In this document: positions 11,083-22,747 of the stretch, in pieces
Numbering within the stretch: the stretch's first letter is position 1
Layout of the letters: every line of letters starts with the position of its first letter
DNA from: Carex sylvatica
Lineage: Eukaryota; Streptophyta; Magnoliopsida; Poales; Cyperaceae
Assembly: GCA_964058845.1 (NCBI GenBank)
Contig: CAXKVR010000848.1
Location: 1 to 30,667, forward strand
Reading direction: 5' to 3'
DNA length: 30,667 nt
Notes under the pieces: model-generated
What the model was told of the DNA's origin: nothing
The model's database searches: none
Seen by the model: the letters and a program-made list of their open reading frames with translations, nothing else
Translations under genes and position numbers: made by a program

Positions 11083-11258
11083 TATATGACAAAAAAACTG
11101 TATTTTTAGCATTATATATGCTTTTAATATTTCAAGCAAAAACAATTTAGTTGTTCCAAAATTTATTGAATATATGACAAAAAAATTGTATTTTTAGCAT
11201 TATATATGCTTTTAATATTTCAAGCAAAAACAATTTAGTTTTTCCAAAATTTATTAAA
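11083..11258. repeat. Direct tandem duplication, 88-bp unit
   Basis: Two adjacent copies (11083-11170 and 11171-11258) both start TATATGACAAAAAAA and carry TTTTTAGCATTATATATGCT. Only a handful of substitutions separate them, so the duplication is fairly recent. It lies about 500 bases upstream of the probable leader exon of the RMR gene. Confidence 0.93.
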
Positions 11259-11539
11259 TATAAAATTTATATTTCGTAACAATTTCGTTTTAAACATTTA
11301 GCATTTTTCAATAGATTTTTCTTCTCTGGTATTAGATAGCTGAGTCTAGTTCGGATAAGTACGAAGTACAAACAATGACCTCTCAAAGGAAAGAACAATT
11401 TTTGCACTTCAGTCCTCCCTGAAATGAGCTTATATTATCTTTTTGTTCATTGTTGTTACCTATTTTAACAATTCAGAGGTTATATCAGTAAAAGTGGAAA
11501 TTTCTAGTGACATCGAATCGAGGATGGATATGCTCGAAA

Positions 11540-11946
11540 CCGGAACCTGAACCAAAACCGCCTCTTCTCTCTCTCTTCCCCCTCTCCGTGTGATGGTCAT
11601 GGAATCTGATGTTTCAATTCTCTCTATACTCTTCGGAGCTCTTCTTTCAATTCCAGGTAGGTACCATTTATCAATGTTCGTGTTTTGTAAATTAATTTTT
11701 TTTCCCAAATTTCATACTAAATTCTCGTTTTCAGCGAATTCTTTCTTATCCGTTATGAAAGATCTTTCCTTTTCTAACGCAGTGCTCTCGAATTGCAGAA
11801 TTGGAAGGTGTATCATCCAATAGATTACTTTCTTGATTAAAGATTTGCGGATATTTCGAAGTTGAAGCTAATTAAGAGTGTTTACTTTTACATAATCAAA
11901 TTGCTCAAGTAGAGGTTTTTCTTTCTGGGTTTGAAAAGGGGGAATC
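11540..11946 (+). promoter_or_regulatory. Probable 5' leader of the RMR gene, with leader intron and uORF
   Basis: A CT-rich stretch (about 11555-11590) typical of plant leaders is followed by a good donor CAG|GTAGGT (intron from 11657) and an acceptor TTGCAG| at 11798, giving a 142-base leader intron. An ATG at 11593 (a second at 11599 in frame) opens an upstream frame. After splicing it would continue to a TGA at 11834-11836, a 33-residue uORF. No further ATG lies between it and the main start at 11947. The transcription start was not located, and the leader intron is inferred from splice signals only. Confidence 0.55.
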
Positions 11947-14707
11947 ATGGCTTTCGTAAAGCTAAAAAAGGGTTTCGTGGAGTGGTATCGTCTTATTTTC
12001 TTGATAAATATATGCTTGATGGTAGATTTGGCTTCTTCCAATGTGGTGCTAATGGGGAACAACCTCACCTTTTCATTTGATGATGTTGAAGCAAACTTTG
12101 GTAAGTGATCTCAATTTCAATTTCTTTTTCTTTTTTTTTCTTTTTTACAATTATCTGTCCTTTAAAAAAAACTGTAATTCACTCACTTAAGCTCAAATAT
12201 CTGTCCTTTGGTAAATGGTTAGTGACGTTGTACTGCTCTTCAATTTTTTTTATTCCCTAAATAACCTAAAGCAATGCTTTCTGACTTATCCATCAAAATA
12301 CCAAGAATTAGGTTTCCAGTGTAATTCAGGCATTCCGGTAATTTAATAAGGTATTGAGTTGGGATGAGTAATATTTCGTGTTTGCGCTTTACTGTTTGTT
12401 TCAATTTTGTCCTCCTTCGATTTATTTATATTATAATAGTTATTTTTGTAAAATTTGACAGCCCCTGCAGTAAAAGGGCCAGGCATATGTGGTTCAATTC
12501 AAATAGCAGAACCTCTAGATGCGTGCCATAAATTAACGAATGAAGCACGGGGAGGTCATGGTCAAGTTCTCCCGTTCGTCCTTTTAATCAGGGGAAATTG
12601 TACATTCGACCACAAGGTCAGAAATGCCCAAAACGCAGGATATAAGGCCGCTATAGTGTATGACAATGAGGATGACGGCGCTTTAGTCTCAAGTAATGAA
12701 TCCCCTTCTTTCCCTTTTACATTTTTTGTGGTGTGCCAATAAGCCGATAAGCATGAAATCTGATATCTAATTACAGCCAATATGTGCTATTTAAGTTTAT
12801 ATAATTTTCTTTTAGTATTGTTTGGTCTCTTACAAAATGATAAATGTTTGGTGTTATTTGCAAATTATAGCATGTGTTTTTAAAACGGCCTTGTTTGCAT
12901 TAAGATGTAAAATGCACTTCAATTTTATTCTCATGCACCATAAAAATATTTACAGTGGCAGGTAGCTCTAGTGGCATAAAGATATACGCTCTATTTGTCT
13001 CCAAGTCCTCTGGTGAAACCCTAGCTCAGTACGCTAATCGGTCAGATGTTGAAGTGTGGATCATACCGACATTTGAAAACTCAGCATGGTCGATCTTGGC
13101 AATCTCCTTCATCTCCCTTCTCGCCATGTCAGCAGTCTTGGCGACCTGTTTCTTTGTCAGGAGGCACAGGATAAGGAGGGAGAGGACAGGGCGGGATCCA
13201 GATGTCAGAGAGTTTCACGGCATGAGTAGTCAACTAGTGAAAGCCATGCCAAGTGTTGATTTTACGGTGGTGTCAGAGGAGAGTTGTACTGCCAGTACAT
13301 GCGCCATTTGCCTCGAGGATTACTGTGTTGGGGATAAATTGAGGATTTTACCATGCCGTCATAGTAAGTTCTGGATTTTAGTTTTATCTTTATTACTTAA
13401 CATTTTTTTTTTAAGTTAAATAGTCTCGCAGTTTAATTTTGCGGAACAGTCGATATCTTTCCTTTCCATATTCATTGTAATTTTTTTATCTTGACTCATA
13501 TCTTCTACTTATTTTAATTTTGTAATTTATGAAAATCTGAAGTCATAATAAAGTTTTTCTTTCTTAGAAGCATATACATTGGAATAAAAGCCTTTAAAAG
13601 TAGTTTTGTCAGTATAAAAAGCTCTTTTTTGGGAATTAGATGCAAGTATTACCTTATATGAGAAGTCTTGCTGTACTCGCGTATCAGTATTTGCAAAAAA
13701 TTATAGTACTCCATCCAATTAAAAAATAAGCAGAATAAAGGAATTGAAAGTTCTCTTACTAAACTGTACTGATACGGTTCAGTTCCAGGTGTGACTTGAA
13801 TATATAATACTAATTTTTGCTTACAATTTTTGATATGCACTAGCATCCATGTTTTAATCAGAGTAAAGCTTTCATTTTAAGTACTACTTGATTTGAGGGA
13901 GAACAACATTTAAAATTTGTGGATTAAATAAAATTTTTTATTTGAAATGTTTCATTCACAGAATTCCATGCGATGTGCGTAGACTTATGGCTCACCTCTT
14001 GGCGAACCTTCTGTCCAGTTTGCAAACGTGACGCAATGGCCAGTACATCATTCCCTCCTCCCCCTACTGAAACCACCCCTCTCCTCTCCTCCCCTTCCCA
14101 ATCCTTCCACTCCAACCTCTCCTCTTCTCACTCCATTCAAATCGCCCGCCCCCCTCGTTCCCAATCCATCTCCCGCACATACACCCCTATTTCTACTCCA
14201 TCCCAAAACCCTAACCCCCTTCCTAGACATAATTCTCCTTCCCCTTTTAACTCATACCGTGGACCCCCCCGCCGTCAGTCTCCTCCGATTTCCATCAGTA
14301 GAAGCTATGCTGATTTTCGCGGCATGTCAAGCTCCCAAAGCTATGCAGACTTTCATGCCATGCAATCATTTCACTCATATCGTGGGCCCAATGCATCATC
14401 CATTCACCTTGCCTCGCCTCACTCTTTAGGTTTTGTGCCTTCGTCGTCACCGATCTACAACAATCAATATGCGTCCCCATATAATGTCCCTGGGTCGAGC
14501 ATCAGCTCCTCGGGTTATCTTGTTGGGTCGTCGGGTCTACCGCAGTCATACCTGCGGCACGTTGAATCCGGCGCAAGCCTGTCTGGGATGGCATCTGCAC
14601 AGTCATGGGCTCAGTCAGGGTATCTTGTGGGGTCATCGGGCCTGCATGTTGAGTCAAGCACTAGCCTGTCTGGGATGGAATCTGCACAGTCTCTGCCGGG
14701 ATGTTGA
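11947..14707 (+). CDS. RMR: RMR-type vacuolar sorting receptor / PA-TM-RING-H2 protein
   Basis: Four coding exons: 11947-12100, 12462-12692, 12956-13363 and 13962-14707, all introns GT-AG, joining in frame to 512 residues. A hydrophobic signal peptide (about 1-30) precedes a protease-associated (PA) domain (about 52-165, with [13 protein letters not shown] and [11 protein letters not shown]). One transmembrane helix (about 171-196) is followed by a basic stop-transfer stretch. A RING-H2 finger (244-285) has CAIC, C-R-H, H-K-F-H and CPVC; its HKFH is created across the exon 3/4 junction. The cytosolic tail (286-512) is Ser/Pro-rich, with repeated SYADF and GYLVGSSGL motifs. RMR proteins bind C-terminal vacuolar sorting signals through the PA domain and traffic cargo to protein storage vacuoles. 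RING proteins of this type can be E3 ubiquitin ligases, not shown here. The long tail fits longer RMR paralogues better than the shorter RMR1 type. The start is chosen because it gives the signal peptide. Confidence 0.95.
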
Positions 14708-15494
14708 GTAGTACATTTTTGAGGAACTGAAGCATTTTGCATGAAAAAACTATCCTGAGAAGTACTCAAGATATTGCTCTGTACATGCCAAATCATGAAT
14801 TAGTACTAAGCATTGGGTGCATTTTCGGAAAAGAGGCTTGTTTACATCTAGGAATTGGAATTCTATGAATGCTGGATAATACCTCGAATTTCTGATCTTA
14901 GGTGAGTTCAGGTTTTGCGGCTACTGATTATTTTGTTGTGTTGCGAGTGTATGTATGTATTGTGCGGCGTTGTTCAAGTGGCCTTTTCTTTTCATGGTCT
15001 TAGATTAGAGATATTTGATTTGTTTGAAGAGCTTGATAGACTTCTGTTGCTCTTGTATTTAGTTAATATGCTTGTAGTCTTTTTGTACATTTTTTTATAC
15101 TATTGTCGTCGTTAATTTTTGTGCTATATGTGACTGAAATATGGTTGCATCACTAATTTAATTTATCTCCTAACAATACTTTCATTTCAAGGTAGCAACA
15201 ACAATGATAATTTTTAGTAGGATTATTATACTTATCAAGTTCCCCCACTCCAATTACCTCGGAGTATTTTATAGTTTCGAATAATCAGTCTAGAAAAATA
15301 AGAAATTAAACAAGGGTGTCAGCATTTCGACTTGGTTTAAAACATGTGATGGTTGGTTATAATTGAAATAGACAAGAGTGGTTTAAAACATGTGATAGTT
15401 GGTTTTGAAAAATGCGTATACATTAAAATCTAAGTATGCATTTTACAACGTACGCAAAGATTGAGCAAGAGACGTCTAGAAGGCAAATATTAGG
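14708..15494. other. 3' flank of RMR and intergenic spacer
   Basis: The first few hundred bases are probably 3' UTR, but no clear AATAAA was found to fix the end. A small direct repeat TGGTTTAAAACATGTGAT occurs at about 15334 and 15380. No gene was seen. Confidence 0.45.
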
Positions 15495-15560
15495 AAAATA
15501 ATTGAATGAAGACGTCTGACGTGATATAAAATAATTGAATGAAGACGTCTGACGTGATAT
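15495..15560. repeat. Perfect 33-bp tandem duplication
   Basis: The unit AAAATAATTGAATGAAGACG followed by TCTGACGTGATAT occurs twice in immediate succession (15495-15527 and 15528-15560) without a mismatch. The GACGTC and GACGTG cores also recur nearby (AGACGTCTAGA at about 15470). Confidence 0.95.
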
Positions 15561-15601
15561 AGCGTCAGGTAATAATTAGCCACTTTCTGGACAGATTCAT
15601 T

Positions 15602-16320
15602 TCCGGCTGTAAACGAATCAAACCAATTGAACTTACACCAACTTGAATTTGAGTTTGAATGAGATTCAAATCGAACTAGTTTAATTTGTTTCAGAACGAA
15701 CTAATTTTAATTCGAATTAATTGCGAATTACAAATTTTTCGAATCAAAATCAATTGAATTACGAACTACAAATGTTTTTGGCAGCCCTAGTCATACTGGT
15801 AGTTCATACATCAATTTTTTTTTTCTCGCAGAACAAAATTCATACAGTTTTCTTTTACCTTTCACGAATTCACACCGACAGGTTATGGGCTAATTTAAGA
15901 TTCCCTTACATTTTATGTTGTTGTATTGATTAAAATCAAGATATGGACACAGTCAAATAAAACTTATTACATTGTTAATTTGTTACGCTGCTGCAACATT
16001 TTTCTATTATAAATTACCATTATATTAATAATTTTGAGCTGTAATATAAGTTTGATTCTTGCATTATTAAAAATTAATAGTTGAATTCATTAGTTGACTT
16101 ATTTGAGATTTGAACCTAAATAGCTCGCAAATCAATTTCAAACGAATTATACCCAATTTGAGTTTTGATTTAAATGAGATTCAAACAGAACTAGTTTGAT
16201 TTGTTTCAGAATGAACTAATTTCAAATCAAATTAATTACAAACTTTCTTCAAATCAAACTCAAATCAAATCAAACTCAAATCGAATCACGTACTACAAAC
16301 TTTTTGTGCAGCCCTATCGA
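15602..16320. repeat. Pair of diverged direct repeats, probable old transposon remnant
   Basis: Two blocks, about 15620-15790 and 16130-16317, align: both contain TGAGATTCAAA, GAACTAGTTT, ATTTGTTTCAGAA and an end of the form CTACAAA..TTTTT..GCAGCCCTA. The left margin at 15604 reads GGCTGTAAACGAATCAAAC, roughly the inverse of the GCAGCCCTA ends, suggesting a repeat with CGGCTG/GGGCTG termini. The sequence is a low-complexity AATTCGA/AATCAAA mix, so family and borders are uncertain. The intervening segment (15790-16130) is AT-rich with no gene. Confidence 0.55.
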
Positions 16321-16729
16321 TAGATTTCAAGTTTGATGACTTTGTTTCCTCGCATCATGCTTTGACAAGAAAATTTACCTGATAACAATTTTTTTTTTTA
16401 AATCAGCCTGACTAGCAGGCAACGGCTAATTACTCAAACTAATCGCTCATTCTTATATCTTTTAAAAATATGCCAAACTCAAAACTATTATGACTGATAA
16501 TCAACCTTGCCACATAAAACAGCTGATATGAATCCTCACTAAAATCACTTCAAATTAAACAAACTATTATCTCGGGAGAAGGGAGAGAAAGACACATGTT
16601 AAGTTCTCTATAGTACAATTTAGCAACTAAACCTCAAAGTGAGGAAAATTGGTTACATCTATGTGTACCCCACACCAATCAACTTGAGGCCAGCTGGCGC
16701 TCTTTTCATAAACAAAAAAATAATATATT

Positions 16730-19700
16730 CTATGATTCTTCTTTTATGATTCTTCTCTTTCTGAAGGGCTTCCTTGAAGAGCTACCAGCAGCACTGTGGG
16801 CTTGGCGCCTCTCTTCCTTTCGGTTGTCTGCCGCGGTAACCGCACGCCTCATGATGGCTGCCTTGTATACTGGTTTAGGCAAGTGTCTATGCCTGAAATA
16901 AATAAATAAATTGTAATGTTCAACTTCAGCATCATGTCATTCCAAGATCTTTTACCTATTTTCTCTGGATGTACAGACCATAGATTTGTTAAATTTTGGT
17001 ACAATCCTGTCAAGCTTATAAATAATTATGCACCACAATTTCCTATTGTCAGCCCAATTATTTGTAAATATTAATTTAATGGCTCAATTGCACAGCTATC
17101 TCAATCCTCTGATGTTGCACTATTTATCCCCCATTTTGATATCATGCTTTAACACACCCTATACTATAGATTTTAATTATGCTAAATTTTAAATCACTGT
17201 TTATCTATTGGACAACGGGTTGATAATGCTGACACTGTTTTTAATTAGTCGAAGAAATTTTCAAAAATGGAAAAAAGGTTATCCTTTTTTGTTCATTTAC
17301 TACTGAACACAACCAATCCTGGTCAACGTCAGCAAAAGTAACGGTGATGGCAAGAAAACTGATAAAATTGACTGATTATGCTTGTTTTCCTGAAGTTCAG
17401 GGATCAATTTGGGAAAATTCAGATACTAAAATTTGAAGTCTAAAATTTCCATTTATTTGTCCATGAATAACTCCATGCTTAAGAAAAAGTGCAACAAAAA
17501 GGCATAATGTATTATTTAATGTGCTTGTGAGAGAGACTGACTTGACAATGCGTTTGATCTCAGGTAGATGCTTAAATCGTGCCTTCAAAGCATCATTGTA
17601 TTCATGCTTCTTCTTCTCTCTAGGTAATATCTGACAGTGTATACTATACCACATTAGTATTCTGGCAAATTGACCCTGGTAATCATCTCCATAGGCATCC
17701 AAGATGTTAAACAAAGGTGGTCATAGTACCAGATATTACTATCTTTACTGTACTGTGCTAACCCATTTTTGCCAGATTGATACTAGAACTGGCCTCAAAG
17801 TTAATCCAACAGGATTCTATACTGGTAAGTAATCTACAGCAGGTCAAATCTGGTATGAACAGTTCAAAATCAAACTGATGCTTAAATGATGCAATAAAAA
17901 AAGGACACATACAACTCCAAGTTGTTCAGAGGCTTTTGACTTCCAAATCCGAAGGTTTGTGTCATCACTTCCAGATATTACATATGATGCATCACAGCTG
18001 TATCTTACGGAAAATACCCTACAAAGTATATAATATACCATAGTTTTTAGTCACAAAGCCCAAAATCAAAAGGTAATTAGGCAAAGACTAAAATTTTGCG
18101 GGAATATTATTATTACTTCTGAAATCTTTTATTCTTTTCTCCCCTCTTCTATGTTTTTTTTTTTTTCCAATGATAAAGATATCCTTAAATCCTTCTGTTC
18201 TGACCAAAATTTATTGCTAAATCCAGCCAGGAGGTGAAAATAGCAAAATTTTACCCACTCAAAACTATTGCAGTAAATAAATAACACAATTGGGGTGGGG
18301 TGCGGGGGGGAGGAGGAGACCTTTGCATCCGCTTGGTATGGTAAATCTCACGACTATGATCTCCATTGTGATTGAAGATCCTAACCTGTAAAATGTTTAG
18401 TTAAAAAATAATTGCCAAAAGGTATTAACAATATTGAATATCTGAAATAAGAGATGGGAGAAAAGTTTACAGTTCTATCATAAGAGCCCGTAACGAATTC
18501 ACGGCCTGTAGGTGAGTAATCCACATCCATGCTGAAACAATTTTAATACTAATTAACTTTGCTGCCAGTTGTACAACCAAAGGAGGGGGCAATAAAAAGT
18601 ATACAAATGGTTCAAAAAGTAATTTCTATACTCACACGGCAGAGACATGATCCCTGTGCACAACCTTGGCCTCATCAAGTTTCCTTGCGTCAAAAGTGTA
18701 ACAGTTGCAATCTTCATTTGCCTGTACAAGATTATTTGAATATAAAAATATGTGCAAATTAATGAAAAACATTCTATGTTTGCAAGGATGGGGACTGTAC
18801 CACAGTGAAGTTAATAGGCTCCATTGGATTCCAACAGATGGAGTTAGTTTTTGTCTGCATTGAGCAAAAGACCAAATCATGAGGTCAGATAAGTATATAC
18901 ATAACTTTTTATATAAGAATATCGGAAGAGAAGATAGACCAATAAAGATTTACCTGCATTATAACTTTTTTGAATGGAGATGATGTACGCAAGTCATATA
19001 GTATAATTCCACGGTCACTACAAAAACATTTTTAAAATTAAATAAAGTACACTTCAACAAGCGGGCAATAGTTTGCTACAACTGGTACAATCAGCGTAAA
19101 TTTATATTTTTTTTCATACTTTTTAACGTCATCCATTCTGTGTTTATTGGTATTTTTTTGGAAATTAAAAGCTACATATAATTTTCTTATCCACATTGTT
19201 TTTGAATTAAGAAATTATATGTTAAAATATTCGTTAAATATCTTGTGCATAAAACTTGGGGAAAATTACCAGATCTCTGTATCTGTATAATGTGTGATAT
19301 GATACCCGCAACCGTATCCGTGCAGCATAGGTTGAAATTTTCAAAACCCATAAAATAATATGACATATTTTCACAAAACAATTGCCATTTACAAAAAAGT
19401 TAATTTTAGATATTATGCTTGAATAAATGTGATAAAGGAGAAACTGATTATATGTACCTAGAAGAGGTAGCCAGCAAGTTGGGCTCACCAGGATTGAACC
19501 GAACAGAAATCACTGAATCATTTCCCCATTGAAATGTGCTTATTGGCTCTGACCTTTCCTCAAAAAAAAAAAAATTGAAAAGAAAGAAAAAAATGACATA
19601 CTCTCATTTGCGCCCATGTACCATAGAAGTAAAAAAAATAAAAAATATATACTACCTGTTGTGATCCCAAATATCAACTTGTGCACCAGCTGTTGCAAAA

Positions 19701-22700
19701 ATACTTGTGTCCCATTGATGATCCACACCCCTGTTTGTTTTTCAGTGGAAAAACAAAAATATGGAAATAAGATTTTAACTGTATTGCATAGCATATATCT
19801 CCAGGGTTCCAATGATTTATATTGGTAAGAGAGTTTACATTTCTGACATTGGCACACATCCCAACCAATACATACCCAAACAAAGTGGATGATTATCCTT
19901 CTTTCTTAAATTACTATTATTGAATTCAGTGTTTAGGTGTAAGCTTTGGTTCTTACCTCAGTCAAACACGAAAAACATTCTGAATAACATATGTGAAATA
20001 AAAATAAATAACAGTTCTAAGATCTTTAATTTTACACTACTCACCAGAAAGCATGCTTCCAAGTGTAGACTGCCAATGGCTGAAAAAAAAAAAAAGGATT
20101 AATTGTAAATGAAAACTGTAACAGAAAGCAGCAAAAAAATATTGACTAGTGAAATCTAGTCCAAAGAGTTGTGTAAACAAAACTTGTGAAGTTAAAGCAG
20201 CAACCAAGTAAAACAGACCACCTTTGAAGTGTCTGCAGTGGAGTCAAAATTGAGGGGAGCGACTTTCCACTGTCGAACTCTGCATCCAATATAGGCTAAG
20301 AAGTTCAATGAATCAGGGAAAATAAATAGCTCATACATTTTGTACAAAAAGTTGGGCATTTCTGGTACACCTATCTATCTATAATGAATGAGGCAATAGT
20401 ACTATGCATAGCGCACATTGATCTGTACTTTGGATCAATATCTTCATTTTCAAAGTCTAAACAGTCGATCTGAACCGTTCAACATGACCTACTCCATACG
20501 AAAATGTACATGCAGACTAAATTTATAAGTTCTAGAATTTATTTTTACTATTTCTTTAGATAGGTAGAAAACCACTACCTTTGAATGGCCTAGAATATTT
20601 AGATCAAGTGAATTTTTACCTACCTAAAAAAAGGTAAAACAAATCTAAAAAATGTAAAATTTGATCTACAAGTACACTTTCATGGGGTGATCATGTAGAA
20701 CAGTTCATATCGATTATTTGGACTTTGTAAATGGAGATATTGATCCATAGTACGGACGAATGTGCGCTATGCATTGTACCATAGCCTCACTCGATCTATA
20801 ACATATACAGGCAGTCTATCCAACATTATTCAGTAACTGCCAAAATTAATCAAAAGCTCAACCCAAGACGCACACAAATTTACAGAAAAGAAGGATTAGT
20901 ATCTTCTTTCTCTTTATATTTACTGTGTCGGAATATTGGATATTTTTGGTAGCAAATGGTTGCGACATTTTGCCTCTCAATGGTGTTAAAAAGCTGTTAA
21001 TTCACACTTCAGAAACAAGATAATACAGACATCCTGCTACATAGGGACGAGAGAAAAGAAAAAGGCTGTAACTTGACTTACGTGCAATCAGTACCGCATG
21101 ATATAAGAACCTCTCCATTGGTGGATGATGTCAGACCCCTCACTGCCCCCTGGTGTCCTGGGAACTGAGAAACTGTTTTCCTATTTTTTTTCAACAAAAA
21201 TTCAATACAGCAATTCAATTGAAATAAGGTTCGACTTGTATATCTATTCTCGAGAGCTAAGAATGTTAGAGCTATTCATTAACTTGTGTAACTATAATAT
21301 ACCACCAGCACACTTCTTGTCTCTCTAATTTTTGAAATGGGAGGATTCACTTGATAATGTTTATCTCGACAATCATGACAATGGTTTTTCAAATCAATTC
21401 AAATAAGGTTGAAGGTCAAAATGTAAATTTATGGGTATGCATTAAGGATCAATAATTTTGGACAGCTCAAAATTCAACTCACTTGATGTACGGTGAAACA
21501 TACACCAAATCTCATCATTTTGTTATAGACATGCATCGTTTAGATCATGCTTGTAATGTCAGATTTCAAATTTTGAAGATTGTCAAGACTGTCAAAATAA
21601 ATAATTTTCAAATGACCCAGTTTGTGATGGCAAATTTGCATGAAAGTGAAGCACTGGGAAATTACTTCATATTTTGTAGCCTTGTAAACAAAATCTGGCA
21701 TTTTTCCTTATTTTGTGTAAGTGTTCATGCGTGAGGAGTGTAGAATTGTAAAGAATTGTCTGAGGTTAAATGGAAATTTCTCAGAACAAAATTAAATAAT
21801 AAAAAAGCCATAAAAGTACCTTGTAGCCAAATCCCATAGACGAATATCTGCCGAGAGGAGAAAATAAATAAATAAATAAAATAACACTTGCTTAAATAGC
21901 CTGAAGGGCCAATAACTGGTATTGTTTGTAACTTTGCATCAGTGATTCAGGGCTTAAAGTGTCATCTAAGCAACCAACTAGAGGCCCCATATAAAATCAT
22001 AAATAAATTCAGAACAAACCATGTAACCCTAATATCAATTTCTTATAACTATCATAGTATTTAGATTGTACAAATAATATAGCTAACGATATTGCGTTGA
22101 AGTATAATACCTCCATCCATGGATCCAGAGAAAACTGATTTCAAATGATTAGGGTTTTTAGCCATGCAAGAGATCGCATCGATATGCCCATCCATTGCAC
22201 CAACAAATGGTCTCGCAAATATCTACAATATTAAAAAGAAGTTCATAAAAGAGGGAAAAACAATATACATTTGTATCTATGGAAATTTGATATATGACAA
22301 AGCTACACAGGTTTCGCTACTTCTAATTAGCTAATGAAATTCTGAAAGGACGATTGAAACAATTGATTTGCGGTGTTCAGATGCAAATACAAAACCTTTT
22401 AAGGGCATCGTGACAAAATGATACTTCTGAAAATTGAATTTGCATATGCATGAATAAGTGCACAGATAAAAAGTATTTACCTTCTCCAATTTGGCCGCAT
22501 TAAGTGCTCTGGTGTACTCCACAGCCTTCTCTTGCGTATGCAAATTTGGGTCATAGTTTCTGAAGACTTTCTGCTCCATGTTTTTTTCATAAAATTAACA
22601 AAAGTAGATGAATATTTCTGAATTTTTAACATTCTCGTAACGAACGGATATGATAAATGCTCGAAGCAGTGAAAAATCAACCTGTAAATCCTTGCTGCGC

Positions 22701-22747
22701 TCTCGAGTGAACTCCTCCGTCGATCGCGAAATTACCTTAACCTTCAT
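16730..22747 (-). CDS. DCAF13: DCAF13 / SOF1 WD40 protein (18S rRNA processing)
   Basis: Seventeen coding exons on the minus strand, all GT-AG, join in frame to 448 residues: 22747-22682, 22570-22481, 22222-22111, 21847-21820, 21180-21082, 20279-20222, 20079-20045, 19730-19656, 19553-19458, 19017-18954, 18854-18801, 18721-18636, 18531-18471, 18385-18321, 18018-17913, 17630-17542, 16892-16730. The start gives MKVKVISRSTEEFTRERS, the family's N terminus. Residues about 60-360 form the WD40 propeller (DIRLWDLATR, AQVDIWDHN, GIILYDLR, NLRIWKSK). Residues about 366-448 form the Sof1-like domain (LPREKKKHEYN, RFKHLPEIKRIV, RHLPKPVYKAA) with a basic end (RKPFRKRR) suited to nucleolar targeting. SOF1 belongs to the U3 snoRNP/small-subunit processome for 18S rRNA maturation, and DCAF13 is listed as a DDB1-CUL4 substrate receptor. 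No strict WDXR box stands out, so the second role is unproven here. The gene appears intact. Confidence 0.96.
20385..20793. mobile_element. Long-inverted-repeat MITE in a DCAF13 intron (family member 3), candidate 8-bp target duplication
   Basis: The ends TGAATGAGGC and GCCTCACTCG are inverted repeats. The match continues for about 150 bases (ATGCATAGCGCACATT, GGATCAATATCT, AAAGTCTAAACAGTCGATCT, GTTCAACATGA), with arms about 80-85% alike by eye. ATCTATAA flanks both ends (20377-20384 and 20794-20801), an 8-bp target duplication as in hAT-type MITEs. It sits in the 802-base intron between exons 5 and 6, well clear of both splice sites. It is the best-preserved of three related elements in the window. 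Confidence 0.82.

Noticed and set aside
11593..11823. ATG at 11593 as the true RMR start
   Set aside because: Neither the spliced nor the unspliced frame joins the PA domain frame; the ATG at 11947 gives a signal peptide directly continuous with it.
14028..14480. Several open frames in other frames and on the minus strand inside RMR exon 4
   Set aside because: They are by-products of the biased, C-rich serine/proline-coding sequence; the RMR frame is continuous with the RING finger.
20385..20793. Alternative exon of DCAF13
   Set aside because: The segment is an inverted-repeat MITE, and exons 5 and 6 join in frame without it.
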